From: Streptomyces sp. TRM49041
Lineage (GTDB): Bacteria > Actinomycetota > Actinomycetes > Streptomycetales > Streptomycetaceae
DNA length: 44,948 nucleotides
Reading direction: 5' to 3'
NCBI RefSeq assembly: GCF_008271805.1
Contig: NZ_VSRY01000058.1
Coordinates: 1 to 44,948 of the forward strand
Made by a program: the position numbers and the translations under genes. The notes under the pieces are model-generated. The model did no database searches, was not told the DNA's origin, and saw only the letters and a program-made list of their open reading frames with translations. This document shows positions 24,964 to 33,843 of this stretch, piece after piece (the stretch's first letter is position 1; each line of letters begins with the position of its first letter).

Positions 24964-25920
24964 TTGTCCAGGGAGGCCCTCATACGCCTGTACGACCTCA
25001 CACCGTCCCAGCCTCTGCTCGACGCTCTGAGCTCTGCCACCGCATCGCGGAATATCGCTCCTGTCGTTCCCCGGTTCAAAGGGGCCGCTGGACCGCGAGC
25101 CCAGTCCTTCGTCGAACTGCACCGGGAAGAGACGCTTCTGGGCCGGTGTGGCATCAACGTCAAGGGCCCGGGCACAGTCGGCGCCTGCGAGGTGGCCGCC
25201 GTGGTCGCCCCGGCGGAGCGGGCGGGCATGCACTGGCTTCTCGTCCATATCGCACTCGAGCGGCTTCAGTGGCTGGGGTATGCCTACGCGATGACGGAAG
25301 TCAGCGAATACGCGGACCACTTCCCGTCGGTGCTGCGGCAGGCGGCGTGGTGGATTCCCGATTCCAGCGAACGCAAGAGCGCGGCAGCGCGGGACGACAA
25401 GAGCCTGGAATGGGCGGATCTCTTCATCGACTTCCGGACCTGGACGCCGAGTTCTACTCCCACGTCTCTTACGGTCAACGGCCGAGACCTGTGGGTGCGT
25501 CGTCCCGAAGCGAGTGAGGAGCTGCTGATTGTCGACTGGCTCAGAGAGACCTTCGGCGGAGGCTGGGCGAGCGAGATCCACCGGTCATTCTCACGGGACC
25601 CGATCTCGTCTGTGATCGTGGTCGACCGGAACAAGGAACTGCCGCCCAAGGACCGCTTGCTCGGCTTCCTTGCCTACGACACTGCGCGGCTCGGGATGCT
25701 GTCTGCGATTGCGCTCGTGCCCGAGACACGCGGTCGCGATCTGTCCTTGGCGACAGCGCTCATCGAGGAGTGCCTGCGCGAAGCGCGAGCCAGCGGCATG
25801 ACCTATGCCGTGCTGGGAGGCGTAGGCAACGCCCGCTTGGCGGCTCTTCGCGCATTCAGCGCTTTATGGACCATCCCTGGCTCATGCCCGGGAATCTTCG
25901 GGAGGGGTGTTCGGAACTAA
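24964..25920 (+). CDS. tunC: TunC, GNAT-family N-acyltransferase
   Basis: Acyltransferase of 318 residues thought to attach the branched fatty acyl chain from an acyl carrier protein (TunK) to the amine of the tunicamine sugar. The C-terminal half is a GNAT domain: LLGFLAYDTARLGMLSAIALVPETRGRDLSLATALIEECL, then an IPGS-containing end. The N-terminal half looks like a degenerate second GNAT fold. The acyl-CoA loop normally QXXGXG reads ETRGRDL, which may reflect use of a carrier protein. The start is TTG at 24964 with GAGGTGAGG upstream. Leu301 is encoded by TTA (25864). Confidence 0.88.
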   Translation: MSREALIRLYDLTPSQPLLDALSSATASRNIAPVVPRFKGAAGPRAQSFVELHREETLLGRCGINVKGPGTVGACEVAAVVAPAERAGMHWLLVHIALERLQWLGYAYAMTEVSEYADHFPSVLRQAAWWIPDSSERKSAAARDDKSLEWADLFIDFRTWTPSSTPTSLTVNGRDLWVRRPEASEELLIVDWLRETFGGGWASEIHRSFSRDPISSVIVVDRNKELPPKDRLLGFLAYDTARLGMLSAIALVPETRGRDLSLATALIEECLREARASGMTYAVLGGVGNARLAALRAFSALWTIPGSCPGIFGRGVRN

Positions 25921-27338
25921 TGGAGATCATCTTCACTGTCTCCGATCAGGTATGGGGCGGCAAACACCGCTACATGCACGACATGGCGCTCGGGCTGGCG
26001 CAGGCAGGCCATACGGTCACCGTCCTCGCGGAGGAGGGTGGAGCCATGCTTCAGCAGTGCCGTGCCGCCGGTGTAACGACCGTGAGTGTGCCGGCGTTCG
26101 CCAGCGACGACGCGGCCGAGGCGGTTCGCAAGGCGCTGCGGCATCGTCGTCCTCATATCGTGTGTGTCTCCGGCCGCGCGGACGCCGCCGCAGTCCACCA
26201 CGCCCAGTCGCAGGGCGCGACTGATGCCGCCGTGTGCCTCTTCCGGCACTCGGCGTTCCCTCTGGGAACCACCGACGAGGTGCGCGACCTGCTCGCCGGC
26301 GTGAACCTGGTCTTCACCACGTCACGGGAACAGCGGCAACGCCAGTTCGAGCCGCTGATCAACGCCGGTGTCTTGAAGGACGAACAGGTCGAGATACTCA
26401 CCAGTGGCCTCGGGGAACCTCTGCTCGCGGCTCTGGACGCCGCCGACCGCGGCGCCGCTCGAAAGGAACTCGGAGCCGAATTGGACCAGTTCGTCTTCCT
26501 CGTGCTGGCCCGCCTGGCCTGGGAGAAGGGCATCGACCAGGTGATCGATGCCTTCGCTGACCTGGAGCTGCCGCCGGACGCCGCGCCCCCGCTGCTGGTG
26601 GTCGCGGGTGAGGGGCCGCTGGAGGCAGAACTACGAGGCCAGACCATCGAACGGGGTGTCGCCGAACGGGTCCGATTCCTCGGCCACCAGGACCACGTCG
26701 CCCCGGTGATCAAGGCCAGTGACGCCGTGGTCCTCACCAGCACGGTTCCCGAGACCGGCCCGCTCGCGCTCAAGGAGGCCATGGCCGCCAGCCGCCCCGT
26801 CATCGCCTCTGTCCAGGGCGGCATCCCTGAGTTCGTCGAGGACGAGCGACACGGTCTGCTGGTCATCGACGACGAGGACCTGCGGCAGGCGATGCAGCAG
26901 CTCCTGAGCGACCGCGAAGCCGCCGAGACCATGGGAGCCGCCGGATCCGAGTCGATTCGCGGCGGACATCGTGCAGTACGACGCGTGGAGTACCTCGTCC
27001 ACCGTCTCGATCTCCTGGCCCTGGAACAGCTCGCCCCGGAGACGGTCCTTCACGAGGTGGTGTGGGACGACGTACGGCTGCGTGAAGAGACACAAGGCGG
27101 CTTCGTCTTCGTACCGCGTACATCGCACATCATGGAACTGGACAGCGCTACGTACGCTGTCGTGCACACCGCGGTCGAAGCCGGTGACCCACTCCAGTTG
27201 ATCAAGCTCCCCGAAGAGACGCTCGGTGTGCTTGCACACCGGCTCTACGCCATGGGCGCGCTGGTCCGGCAGGATGGTCAGGCGACGCCTGCGGCCCGCA
27301 CCGCGGACGGCGAACGCCCGGTTACGGAGCCCGCGTGA
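25920..27338 (+). CDS. tunD: TunD, GT4-like glycosyltransferase with PqqD-like C-terminal domain
   Basis: Glycosyltransferase of 472 residues, assigned to join GlcNAc from UDP-GlcNAc to tunicaminyl-uracil, making the trehalose-like alpha,beta-1,11 linkage. The GT-B fold is clear: start EIIFTVSDQVWGGKHRYM, donor-site segment LARLAWEKGIDQVIDAF, and the EX7E motif PETGPLALKEAMA. From about residue 375 to 455 an extra domain reads VRLREETQGGFVFVPRTSHI then LDSATYAVVH and LYAMGALV, a pattern like PqqD-family peptide-binding domains. The ATG overlaps the tunC stop as TAATG after GGAGGGG. The role of the extra domain is unknown. Confidence 0.9.
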   Translation: MEIIFTVSDQVWGGKHRYMHDMALGLAQAGHTVTVLAEEGGAMLQQCRAAGVTTVSVPAFASDDAAEAVRKALRHRRPHIVCVSGRADAAAVHHAQSQGATDAAVCLFRHSAFPLGTTDEVRDLLAGVNLVFTTSREQRQRQFEPLINAGVLKDEQVEILTSGLGEPLLAALDAADRGAARKELGAELDQFVFLVLARLAWEKGIDQVIDAFADLELPPDAAPPLLVVAGEGPLEAELRGQTIERGVAERVRFLGHQDHVAPVIKASDAVVLTSTVPETGPLALKEAMAASRPVIASVQGGIPEFVEDERHGLLVIDDEDLRQAMQQLLSDREAAETMGAAGSESIRGGHRAVRRVEYLVHRLDLLALEQLAPETVLHEVVWDDVRLREETQGGFVFVPRTSHIMELDSATYAVVHTAVEAGDPLQLIKLPEETLGVLAHRLYAMGALVRQDGQATPAARTADGERPVTEPA

Positions 27339-28039
27339 AGGTCCTTGTCATCGCCGCACACCCGGATGACGAGGTTCTCGGTGCCGGGGCCACGGTGTCG
27401 GCATTGAGCCAGCAGGGCGCAGTGGTCCAGATCCACATCCTCGCCGAAGGTATCTCGTTGCGGCATTCGGGCGTGAAGATCGAGGAGGCGCGGGAACGCT
27501 GCCGGGTGGCGGCCAAGGAGCTCGGTGCGGCCGAGGTGTCGTTCGGCGGTCTGGCGGCCGACGGACGCCTCCTGGCCGACCTCCCTCAGCGACAGGTCGT
27601 CGATGCGGTTAGCCACGCCCTTCGTGAGGCAGAGCCCGAAGTGGTTTTCACTCACCACCCGGGCGACATCCACGCGGACCACCGCAGCGTCGCCCATGCA
27701 GTGGGGTACGGCACCCGCATCCTCGGGTCCGGCTCCGTTCGGCAGGTGCTGCACTTCGAGGTCCTCTCTTCCACGGAACAGCAAACGGGCCTGGTGGCGC
27801 CGTTCACCCCCAACCTGTTCTACGACGTCACCGGGCACGTCGAAGCCAAGTGCCGGGCACTTGCCGCCTACCCGTACGAGCTGTACGACCCACCTCACCC
27901 GCGCTCCCTGGCGGCCGTTCGGACGCTGGCCTCATACCGGGGGACGCAGGTGGGGGTGGAAGCGGCTGAGGCATTCATGATCGGACGAGAACTACGCGGC
28001 CCCATGGCAGCGGTCCCCAGTGGAGTTGATGTGCGATGA
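27335..28039 (+). CDS. tunE: TunE, PIG-L family N-deacetylase
   Basis: Zinc-dependent deacetylase of 234 residues in the PIG-L/LmbE family, which also includes MshB and the paromamine deacetylases. In tunicamycin assembly it removes an N-acetyl group so that TunC can install the fatty acyl chain. The metal-binding motif AHPDDE covers residues 8-13 and the second ligand cluster is GDIHADHRSV. The length matches the family. The GTG start overlaps the tunD stop as GTGA. Confidence 0.92.
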   Translation: MKVLVIAAHPDDEVLGAGATVSALSQQGAVVQIHILAEGISLRHSGVKIEEARERCRVAAKELGAAEVSFGGLAADGRLLADLPQRQVVDAVSHALREAEPEVVFTHHPGDIHADHRSVAHAVGYGTRILGSGSVRQVLHFEVLSSTEQQTGLVAPFTPNLFYDVTGHVEAKCRALAAYPYELYDPPHPRSLAAVRTLASYRGTQVGVEAAEAFMIGRELRGPMAAVPSGVDVR

Positions 28040-29019
28040 GAGTGCTCGTGACTGGGGGTGCTGGGTATGTGGGCTCCTTCACCGTACGGCGCCTCCTTGC
28101 GGCCGGCCACGAGGTCGTGGTTGTCGACAACCTCAGCACGGGCCGCCGCGAAGCAGTCCGGGGCTGCCGCCTGCACGTGGTGGACATCCTCGATATCGCC
28201 GGCATGGGCACGGTCTTCGAGGAGTTCCTCCCTGAGGCCGTGATCCACTTCGCGGCCCTGAAATCCTCTGAAGAGTCGCTGCGTGACATCAACACGTACT
28301 TCTCCGTCAACCTGACGGGGACGCAGAATGTGCTCGCCCTGTGCGCACACACCGGGGTGGAGCGCTTCGTCTTCTCCTCCTCGTGCGCCGTGTATGGCAC
28401 CCCGCAAATCTGCCCGGTGGATGAGACCGCGCCCGTTCGGCCCGAAAGTCCGTACGGAGAGACGAAGTACCTGTGCGAGCGCGTGATCGCCTCCTACGCG
28501 CAGGCCACCGGGATGCGCTACGCCAACCTGCGGTACTTCAACGCGGCAGGTGCGGCTGACGACGCTTCCCTGGGAGAATACGCGGGCCCGGCAGCAACCC
28601 AACTCCTACCAGTGGCCATACGCGCAACCCTGGGCCTGGCGCCCACCCTGCGGATCTTCGGCAACGACTACCCGACGACCGACGGGACGGCTCTGCGCGA
28701 CTACATCCACGTCGAGGATCTCGCCCAGGCCCACGTGCGGGTCCTGGAGGGCCTGCAAGAGGGCAGTCAGTGCGGTCCGGTGAACCTGGGCCGCGGCCAG
28801 CCCGTCAGCGTGCGCGAGCTGATCGATGTCTTGCACGACGTCTCCGGGAAGGAGACCCCGGTTGCCATGGCGCCCCGCCGTCCAGGGGACCCGGGGCTGT
28901 CCTGGGCCGATCCGAGTCTGGCGCTGAGCCGATTCGGCTGGCGAGCAGAACGCGACCTTAACCACATCGTTCGTACGGCGTGGAACTGGCACACCAGTAC
29001 TCCCGCGTCGCTGGAGTGA
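28036..29019 (+). CDS. tunF: TunF, GalE-like UDP-sugar 4-epimerase
   Basis: NAD-dependent extended SDR of 327 residues close to UDP-glucose 4-epimerase. In the tunicamycin pathway it epimerises the 5,6-ene product of TunA at C4, giving the galacto-configured exo-glycal. The GGAGYVGS motif (7-14) binds NAD, Ser115/Ser116 and YGETK (Tyr140, Lys144) form the catalytic set, and NLRYFNAAGA is a GalE hallmark. The ATG overlaps the tunE stop as ATGA. A purely housekeeping galactose role is unlikely within this operon. Confidence 0.92.
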   Translation: MRVLVTGGAGYVGSFTVRRLLAAGHEVVVVDNLSTGRREAVRGCRLHVVDILDIAGMGTVFEEFLPEAVIHFAALKSSEESLRDINTYFSVNLTGTQNVLALCAHTGVERFVFSSSCAVYGTPQICPVDETAPVRPESPYGETKYLCERVIASYAQATGMRYANLRYFNAAGAADDASLGEYAGPAATQLLPVAIRATLGLAPTLRIFGNDYPTTDGTALRDYIHVEDLAQAHVRVLEGLQEGSQCGPVNLGRGQPVSVRELIDVLHDVSGKETPVAMAPRRPGDPGLSWADPSLALSRFGWRAERDLNHIVRTAWNWHTSTPASLE

Positions 29020-29020
29020 C

Positions 29021-29632
29021 ATGCACCTCTACCTACTGCGCCACGCCGAGGACCGTTCCGGAAAGTTCGACCCGCACCAGGATCGCCTGACCGAGCGAGG
29101 ACGCCGACAGACGCAGGCAGCGGCTCATTGGCTGGCTGAGCGGCGTCCCACAGAGCTTCGCACCAGTGTGCTTCCCCGCGCCCAGCAGACCGCCGACATC
29201 GTCGCGGCGCACACCGGCCTTACCGCACGGGAGGATCCGCGCCTCAATGAGATCGCCTGGTCGCCGGTCGCGGGTGAGTTCCTGCCGAACCCGCGAGAGG
29301 ACCGGCTCCATCCGCCGCCACCGGGGGCGGAATCATGGAATGTGTTCATGACGCGGGTCGCCACATGCATGAGCGAGCTGTGTCATCAGGCGTCGGAGGA
29401 CCAGCGGATTGTGTTGGTCACCCACAGTGGCTTCTTCGACGCTGTCAATGAACTGCTGTGTGGCGGGACCGGCAGGGTAGAGCTGCTGGTTGCGCACGCT
29501 GGGATCACACACTGGCAGTACCGTCCCGGAGACTCGGGTGGTGCCTGGCTTCTGCACCAACACAATGTCACCTTCGCCCCACAGACCCTGATGGATCACG
29601 GATCCTTGAGCACAGCGGAGTTGAGCGCATGA
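29021..29632 (+). CDS. tunG: TunG, histidine-phosphatase superfamily protein
   Basis: Phosphatase of 203 residues in the phosphoglycerate-mutase-like superfamily. In the proposed pathway TunG converts UMP to uridine, feeding formation of the uridine 5'-aldehyde. The RHAE motif (Arg7-His8) provides the phosphohistidine and LVTHSGFF (His135) the second catalytic histidine. The ATG lies one base after the tunF stop codon. Confidence 0.88.
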   Translation: MHLYLLRHAEDRSGKFDPHQDRLTERGRRQTQAAAHWLAERRPTELRTSVLPRAQQTADIVAAHTGLTAREDPRLNEIAWSPVAGEFLPNPREDRLHPPPPGAESWNVFMTRVATCMSELCHQASEDQRIVLVTHSGFFDAVNELLCGGTGRVELLVAHAGITHWQYRPGDSGGAWLLHQHNVTFAPQTLMDHGSLSTAELSA

Positions 29633-31176
29633 GCGGGCGGCGCAGGCGTATGGTCATCATCTGTGTCGACGGCGGGCTTCCCGGGATCATCCGCGAGCAC
29701 GACTTCTTCAATCTGAGCCGGGCCCTGCCGACACTTCCCGGCACTGCCGTGCACGAGCTGCACAGCATCTACCCCTCGTCAACAGCGCCCTCCCACGCGT
29801 CCTTTCTTACCGGGACGTACCCGAGCGGGCACGGGATCGTGGGGAACCGCTTCTGGGAGCGGGAGAGTGTTGAGGAGATCCGCCGGCGCTCGGACGATCC
29901 GCTTTCATCGTTTCACCCCTACGAGGAAAGCTCGCTCACCGCACCGAGCCTGCTCGACTGGTTTGCCCGGCAAGGGGCGTCGGCCGCCGCCATCCATTTC
30001 CCGCAGACCTTCTCCCGCAACGCCCAGCTCGCGATCCCCAGCTGCTACTCCTTGTACGCCCCAGCCCGGAACCTCGTCGTCCCGCTCGGACCGACCGTTG
30101 ACGGGGCGGCCGAGGGCGTGGTGCAGCTCTCCTACCTGGGACACGAGGTGGCCTTGTATCTCCGGGTCGATCAACAGACGAACGTGATCACGGTGGGAAG
30201 CCACCGAGAGACCGCTGTCGTGGCCGACGGCCTCCGGCCCACGCGGCTGGACATCCCCGTGTCTTCGGGTTCCGTGTCCGTGGCGGTCTCCTGCCACAGG
30301 CTCGACGAAGGCCAGATCGAGGTGCGTCTGGGAACCGCCGTTATCACCCTGGGATTCGGCGGGCTCGATATGCCGGACCGCGCCGGTGACGGGCCCGCGT
30401 CCCTGTACGTCGAATACACCGCCAATCCAGGCCACACGTTCCACGAATCGCCTCGCACCGAGTGGGTGGAACAGACCGCCCTCGACGTCCTGAAGCGGCA
30501 TGACCCAGATGTCCTGTTCGTGCGCTTCAACCAGGCCGACCATGCTCAGGAGTTCCTTTACTGGCATGCGGTCCGAGGCAGCTCCGGTGAACGAAGTCGC
30601 GCATGGCAGCAGATCCTTGACGTCTACGCCCGGATCGACGCTTGCGTGATGCGGCTCGCCCAGGCCGCCGGTGAGCACACGGAGTTCCTGTTCTTCTCCG
30701 ACCACGGCATCGACTACGTCGAGACCCACCTGCGCCCGAACCACGTGCTGGCGGACCTCGGCCTCGCCGACCGCATGGTTTTCCAGGGTGACAGCAACTG
30801 CGCCTACCTGTACGCCGACACACCTGTGCCACCAGCGGAGAAGAAGCGCCTCGAGCAGGCCCTGCGCGCACTCGATCCTTCCATCGGCGTGCTCACTCCA
30901 GCCGAGCAGGACCGGTTGAAGTTGCCGGCAGGGAGCCCGAGGCTGGGCCGTCTCACGGTGACCTGCGGCCCGCACACCGAATTCCAGTACAGCGACGCGA
31001 CACCGAGGGAGAGCGTGGCCTCCGCATCACACGGTTACCTGCCCAGCGACTCGGCCATGAGCGGCTTTTTCCGCTGCTTCGGCCAGGTAGCAGCGCAGCT
31101 GGCTCCCCCCAGCGACATCACGAGGGCCGCAACCGTGGTCCGCAGCATCTGGCGCCAAGCGGCGCGGGAGATGTGA
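29629..31176 (+). CDS. tunH: TunH, type I phosphodiesterase/nucleotide pyrophosphatase
   Basis: Metal-dependent hydrolase of 515 residues in the alkaline phosphatase superfamily (NPP type). It is proposed to cleave the diphosphate of UDP-linked tunicaminyl-uracil. Metal and nucleophile motifs are ICVDGG (Asp14), STAPSHASFLTG with Thr52 in the nucleophile position, NQADHAQEF and FSDHGIDYVE, followed by a late histidine in CGPHTEF. An insertion in the middle (about 150-270) forms beta-strand-rich sequence. No signal peptide is seen. The ATG overlaps the tunG stop (ATGA). Confidence 0.9.
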   Translation: MSGRRRRMVIICVDGGLPGIIREHDFFNLSRALPTLPGTAVHELHSIYPSSTAPSHASFLTGTYPSGHGIVGNRFWERESVEEIRRRSDDPLSSFHPYEESSLTAPSLLDWFARQGASAAAIHFPQTFSRNAQLAIPSCYSLYAPARNLVVPLGPTVDGAAEGVVQLSYLGHEVALYLRVDQQTNVITVGSHRETAVVADGLRPTRLDIPVSSGSVSVAVSCHRLDEGQIEVRLGTAVITLGFGGLDMPDRAGDGPASLYVEYTANPGHTFHESPRTEWVEQTALDVLKRHDPDVLFVRFNQADHAQEFLYWHAVRGSSGERSRAWQQILDVYARIDACVMRLAQAAGEHTEFLFFSDHGIDYVETHLRPNHVLADLGLADRMVFQGDSNCAYLYADTPVPPAEKKRLEQALRALDPSIGVLTPAEQDRLKLPAGSPRLGRLTVTCGPHTEFQYSDATPRESVASASHGYLPSDSAMSGFFRCFGQVAAQLAPPSDITRAATVVRSIWRQAAREM

Positions 31177-31178
31177 GC

Positions 31179-32093
31179 ATGCCAGAAAACCCTCCTTACG
31201 CATATGAGGTCGAGGGCCTGCACAAGCAGTTCGACGGAGCCCCCAGGCCGGCCAATGGCGAGATCTCCTTTCAAATAAAGCAGGGCGAATTCTTCGGGCT
31301 TCTGGGCAGCAATGGTGCGGGAAAGACAACCCTGATCAAGCAGATGATCGGTCTGGTGCGACCGGATGGGGGGACGGTGAGGCTGCTGGGGCGCGATGTC
31401 TTTACCCATCCTCGCTTCACGGCGGCCACGGTTGGCTACATGCCGCAGACCGCCTTCGCCCTCAACAGCCTGACCGTCAAAGAGGCCGTCTACTTCAGTG
31501 CGCACCTACGCGGTGTCGCCGCCAAGGCGGCCCGCCGGGAGCGTGACGCCCTGTTGGAGCTGCTTGGTCTGACCCACCTGGCCGGCAAGGTCGCCCGGCA
31601 GCTCTCCGGCGGAGAACGCCGACTGTTGCAGATCGCGGTGACCCTGATCGGATCACCACCTGTGCTGATCCTGGACGAGCCCACCAACGAGCTGGACCCG
31701 TCGCGTCGCCGCCAGATATGGCAGCTTCTGAGGGAGCTGAACCAACGCGACGGTCACACGATCATCCTCATCACCCACAACGCCATCGAAGCGGAACAGG
31801 TGATCGAGCGTGTCGGAATCCTCAAGGAGGGGCGGCTGGTCGCGCTGGGCGCTCCCGCCGAGCTGAAGTCTTCCCTCCGCTCCCAGGTACGCCTGTCGAT
31901 CACGCTAGGCGATACACAAATGCACGGGCTGCCTGACTATGTCCGCGTGCAGTCCGACCACCGCGGCAAGGTCGTGGCCCTCGTCGACTCTGCCGACCTG
32001 CCCCATCTGACCAAGGACGTAGATCTCACCCAGTTCCCCGAGTTCACGATGCACACCGCGACCCTGGAAGACGTGTATGTCAGCTACGCGTGA
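31179..32093 (+). CDS. tunI: TunI, ABC transporter ATPase
   Basis: ATP-binding subunit of 304 residues for an ABC-2 type exporter. With TunJ it is expected to export tunicamycin and provide self-protection. Walker A is GSNGAGKTT (43-51), the signature is LSGGERR, Walker B is VLILDEPTNELD, and the switch histidine is in ILITHN. A C-terminal 80-residue extension is typical of exporters of the DrrA/CcmA type. The ATG at 31179 is chosen over a GTG at 31173 because GGGAG is eight bases upstream of the former. Confidence 0.92.
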   Translation: MPENPPYAYEVEGLHKQFDGAPRPANGEISFQIKQGEFFGLLGSNGAGKTTLIKQMIGLVRPDGGTVRLLGRDVFTHPRFTAATVGYMPQTAFALNSLTVKEAVYFSAHLRGVAAKAARRERDALLELLGLTHLAGKVARQLSGGERRLLQIAVTLIGSPPVLILDEPTNELDPSRRRQIWQLLRELNQRDGHTIILITHNAIEAEQVIERVGILKEGRLVALGAPAELKSSLRSQVRLSITLGDTQMHGLPDYVRVQSDHRGKVVALVDSADLPHLTKDVDLTQFPEFTMHTATLEDVYVSYA

Positions 32094-32865
32094 CAAGAAG
32101 CTCGGACTGAGCTTCCTTGGGCAGGTCTGGGACCTGTTCAGGATTCAGCTCACCAACTGGCGGTGGTCCTGGCCTCAGATGGTGCTCACTGGTGTGCTTG
32201 CCCCTTTGGTCAGCATCGCCGCCTTGGGGCTCTTCGCCCGGAACTCTGGCCACGCCGCGACCGAATATGTCCTGACCGGCAGTGTCACCATGGCGATCCT
32301 GTTCGAGACTCAAAACAAAATCGCCAGCAACTTCGCGTTCATGCGCGGAAACGGCGCCTTCGAGTACTACGCCGCGCTGCCTGTCCGTCGCGAGGCTCTC
32401 ATCTTTGCCACACTCGCAGCCTTCTCCATCCTGTCGCTGCCCGCTATCGCGGTCACCCTGCTGCTCGGCTCGGCCCTACTCGACGTCCCGCTCACGTTCT
32501 CGCCACTCGCCCCGCTGTGCCTCCTGCTCGCCCTGCTTCCTTCAGCCGGACTGGGGGCCTTCATCGGCAGCAGATCCGGAACCATCGAACAGGCGTCCTC
32601 TCTCAGCCTGGCCACCACGCTCCTCATGATGGCCGCAGGCCCGGTGGCAGTCCCACCAGAACTGCTGCCCGACGCACTGATCTGGATCGGCAACCTCAAC
32701 CCGGCGGTCTACGCGGCCGACAGCCTGCGTCACTCCCTAACGGCACCCGACGCCTCCCGGGCCCTTGCTGACATGGCGATTCTTGCCATCTTCGCCGGCG
32801 CGGTGTGGGGCCTGACCAGCACACGTATGCACTGGCGTGCCCGCTACGGGCGCCGCGCCTCGTGA
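32077..32865 (+). CDS. tunJ: TunJ, ABC-2 type permease
   Basis: Integral membrane permease of 262 residues with about six hydrophobic segments (for example MVLTGVLAPLVSIAALGLF and LPAIAVTLLLGSALL). It carries the ABC-2 feature EYYAALPVRREALIFATLAA after the second segment and a late LNPAVYAADSLRHSL. It forms the membrane channel for TunI. Its start overlaps tunI by 17 bases with GGAAG upstream, so the two subunits are made together. Confidence 0.92.
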   Translation: MSATRDKKLGLSFLGQVWDLFRIQLTNWRWSWPQMVLTGVLAPLVSIAALGLFARNSGHAATEYVLTGSVTMAILFETQNKIASNFAFMRGNGAFEYYAALPVRREALIFATLAAFSILSLPAIAVTLLLGSALLDVPLTFSPLAPLCLLLALLPSAGLGAFIGSRSGTIEQASSLSLATTLLMMAAGPVAVPPELLPDALIWIGNLNPAVYAADSLRHSLTAPDASRALADMAILAIFAGAVWGLTSTRMHWRARYGRRAS

Positions 32866-32904
32866 CGCAACCATCGATCACTCATCACGAAGGGAAACAC
32901 ATCC

Positions 32905-33150
32905 ATGACCGAGCAACAGTTCCTTGCCGTCCTCGCACCCCTGATCGAGGAAATTACCGGGAACGCCTTCTCCCAGGAACAACTTGACGTCACCTTCGGC
33001 GATCTGGACATCGACTCCCTCAACCAGATTGAGATCATCAGCCGTATCGAGGACGAGTTCGACTGCCAGATAGAGGACAGCACCCTGCGGACGATCCGTA
33101 CGCCCCGCGGACTGCTGGACCACATTTCGAAGTCCACCAGCCCCGCATGA
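32905..33150 (+). CDS. tunK: TunK, acyl carrier protein
   Basis: Acyl carrier protein of 81 residues. Ser38 in GDLDIDSLNQIE is the phosphopantetheine attachment site; the helices on either side match the ACP fold. It is thought to carry the branched unsaturated fatty acyl chain donated to TunC. AAGGGA precedes the ATG. No acyl-ACP synthetase, ketosynthase or phosphopantetheinyl transferase gene is present, so chain supply must come from primary metabolism. The 39-base gap before it is the largest within the operon. Confidence 0.93.
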   Translation: MTEQQFLAVLAPLIEEITGNAFSQEQLDVTFGDLDIDSLNQIEIISRIEDEFDCQIEDSTLRTIRTPRGLLDHISKSTSPA

Positions 33151-33836
33151 TTCGAAACCACCCCGGCGACCAGCCTCGGTCACTGGCATGGTTCGCGTGG
33201 TGGGCAGCGGTCCACGCCGGTCTGCTACTCGTCCTCGTCACCTTCCGGTGGGACGAACGGCTGAGCGAGACGCTCTGCGCCTGGACGAGCAGCAGCGCGT
33301 CCAGTGCCCGGCTTCTCGAGACACTGACCTCGTGGGGCAACCCGTGGCCCGTGACCATCATTGCCGCCGGATCCGCGTGCTTCGCGCTGATCCGGCGGAA
33401 CGTCACAGCTGCCGCAGTCCTCCTGGTCATTCCGTACGCCGCCACAGTGAGCTGCAACCTGATCAAGGGATGGGCTGAACGACAGCGTCCGGCCTCGGAT
33501 TGTGCTTCGATTCAAGCCGACGGCTTCAGTTTCCCCAGCGGACACGCGGTCGGTGTGACAACCGGATTCCTGCTGGCCGCGCTCTGCTTCAGTTCCCAGA
33601 TGCCACGAGCCGTCTCCGCACTGATGCTGTTCCTTGCTGGGCTGAGCGCCGAACTCGTCGCGTGGAGCAGGGTCCTTCTCGGTGCGCACTTCAGCGTCGA
33701 TGTGCTCGCTGGGCAACTCTTGGGCGCCGGCTGGCTGGCCGTCGCCGCCCTCGTGCTGCACCGCCAGTCAGTCCGCCGCTTGCAACGCGAGGCCCGTCAA
33801 GCGGGGTCGAACTCCCTGGACGAGCCCGTGTCATGA
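33147..33836 (+). CDS. tunL: TunL, PAP2-family membrane phosphatase
   Basis: Membrane phosphatase of 229 residues of the phosphatidic-acid-phosphatase type 2 family, resembling undecaprenyl-pyrophosphate phosphatases. The three-part active site is present: KGWAERQRP, FPSGHAVG, and SRVLLGAHFSVDVLAG. Five or six membrane segments are predicted. Its role in the tunicamycin pathway is not firmly known; dephosphorylation of an intermediate or help with tolerance of blocked lipid-linked wall precursors are both possible. The ATG overlaps the tunK stop (ATGA). Confidence 0.9.
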   Translation: MIRNHPGDQPRSLAWFAWWAAVHAGLLLVLVTFRWDERLSETLCAWTSSSASSARLLETLTSWGNPWPVTIIAAGSACFALIRRNVTAAAVLLVIPYAATVSCNLIKGWAERQRPASDCASIQADGFSFPSGHAVGVTTGFLLAALCFSSQMPRAVSALMLFLAGLSAELVAWSRVLLGAHFSVDVLAGQLLGAGWLAVAALVLHRQSVRRLQREARQAGSNSLDEPVS

Positions 33837-33843
33837 TGACGCC

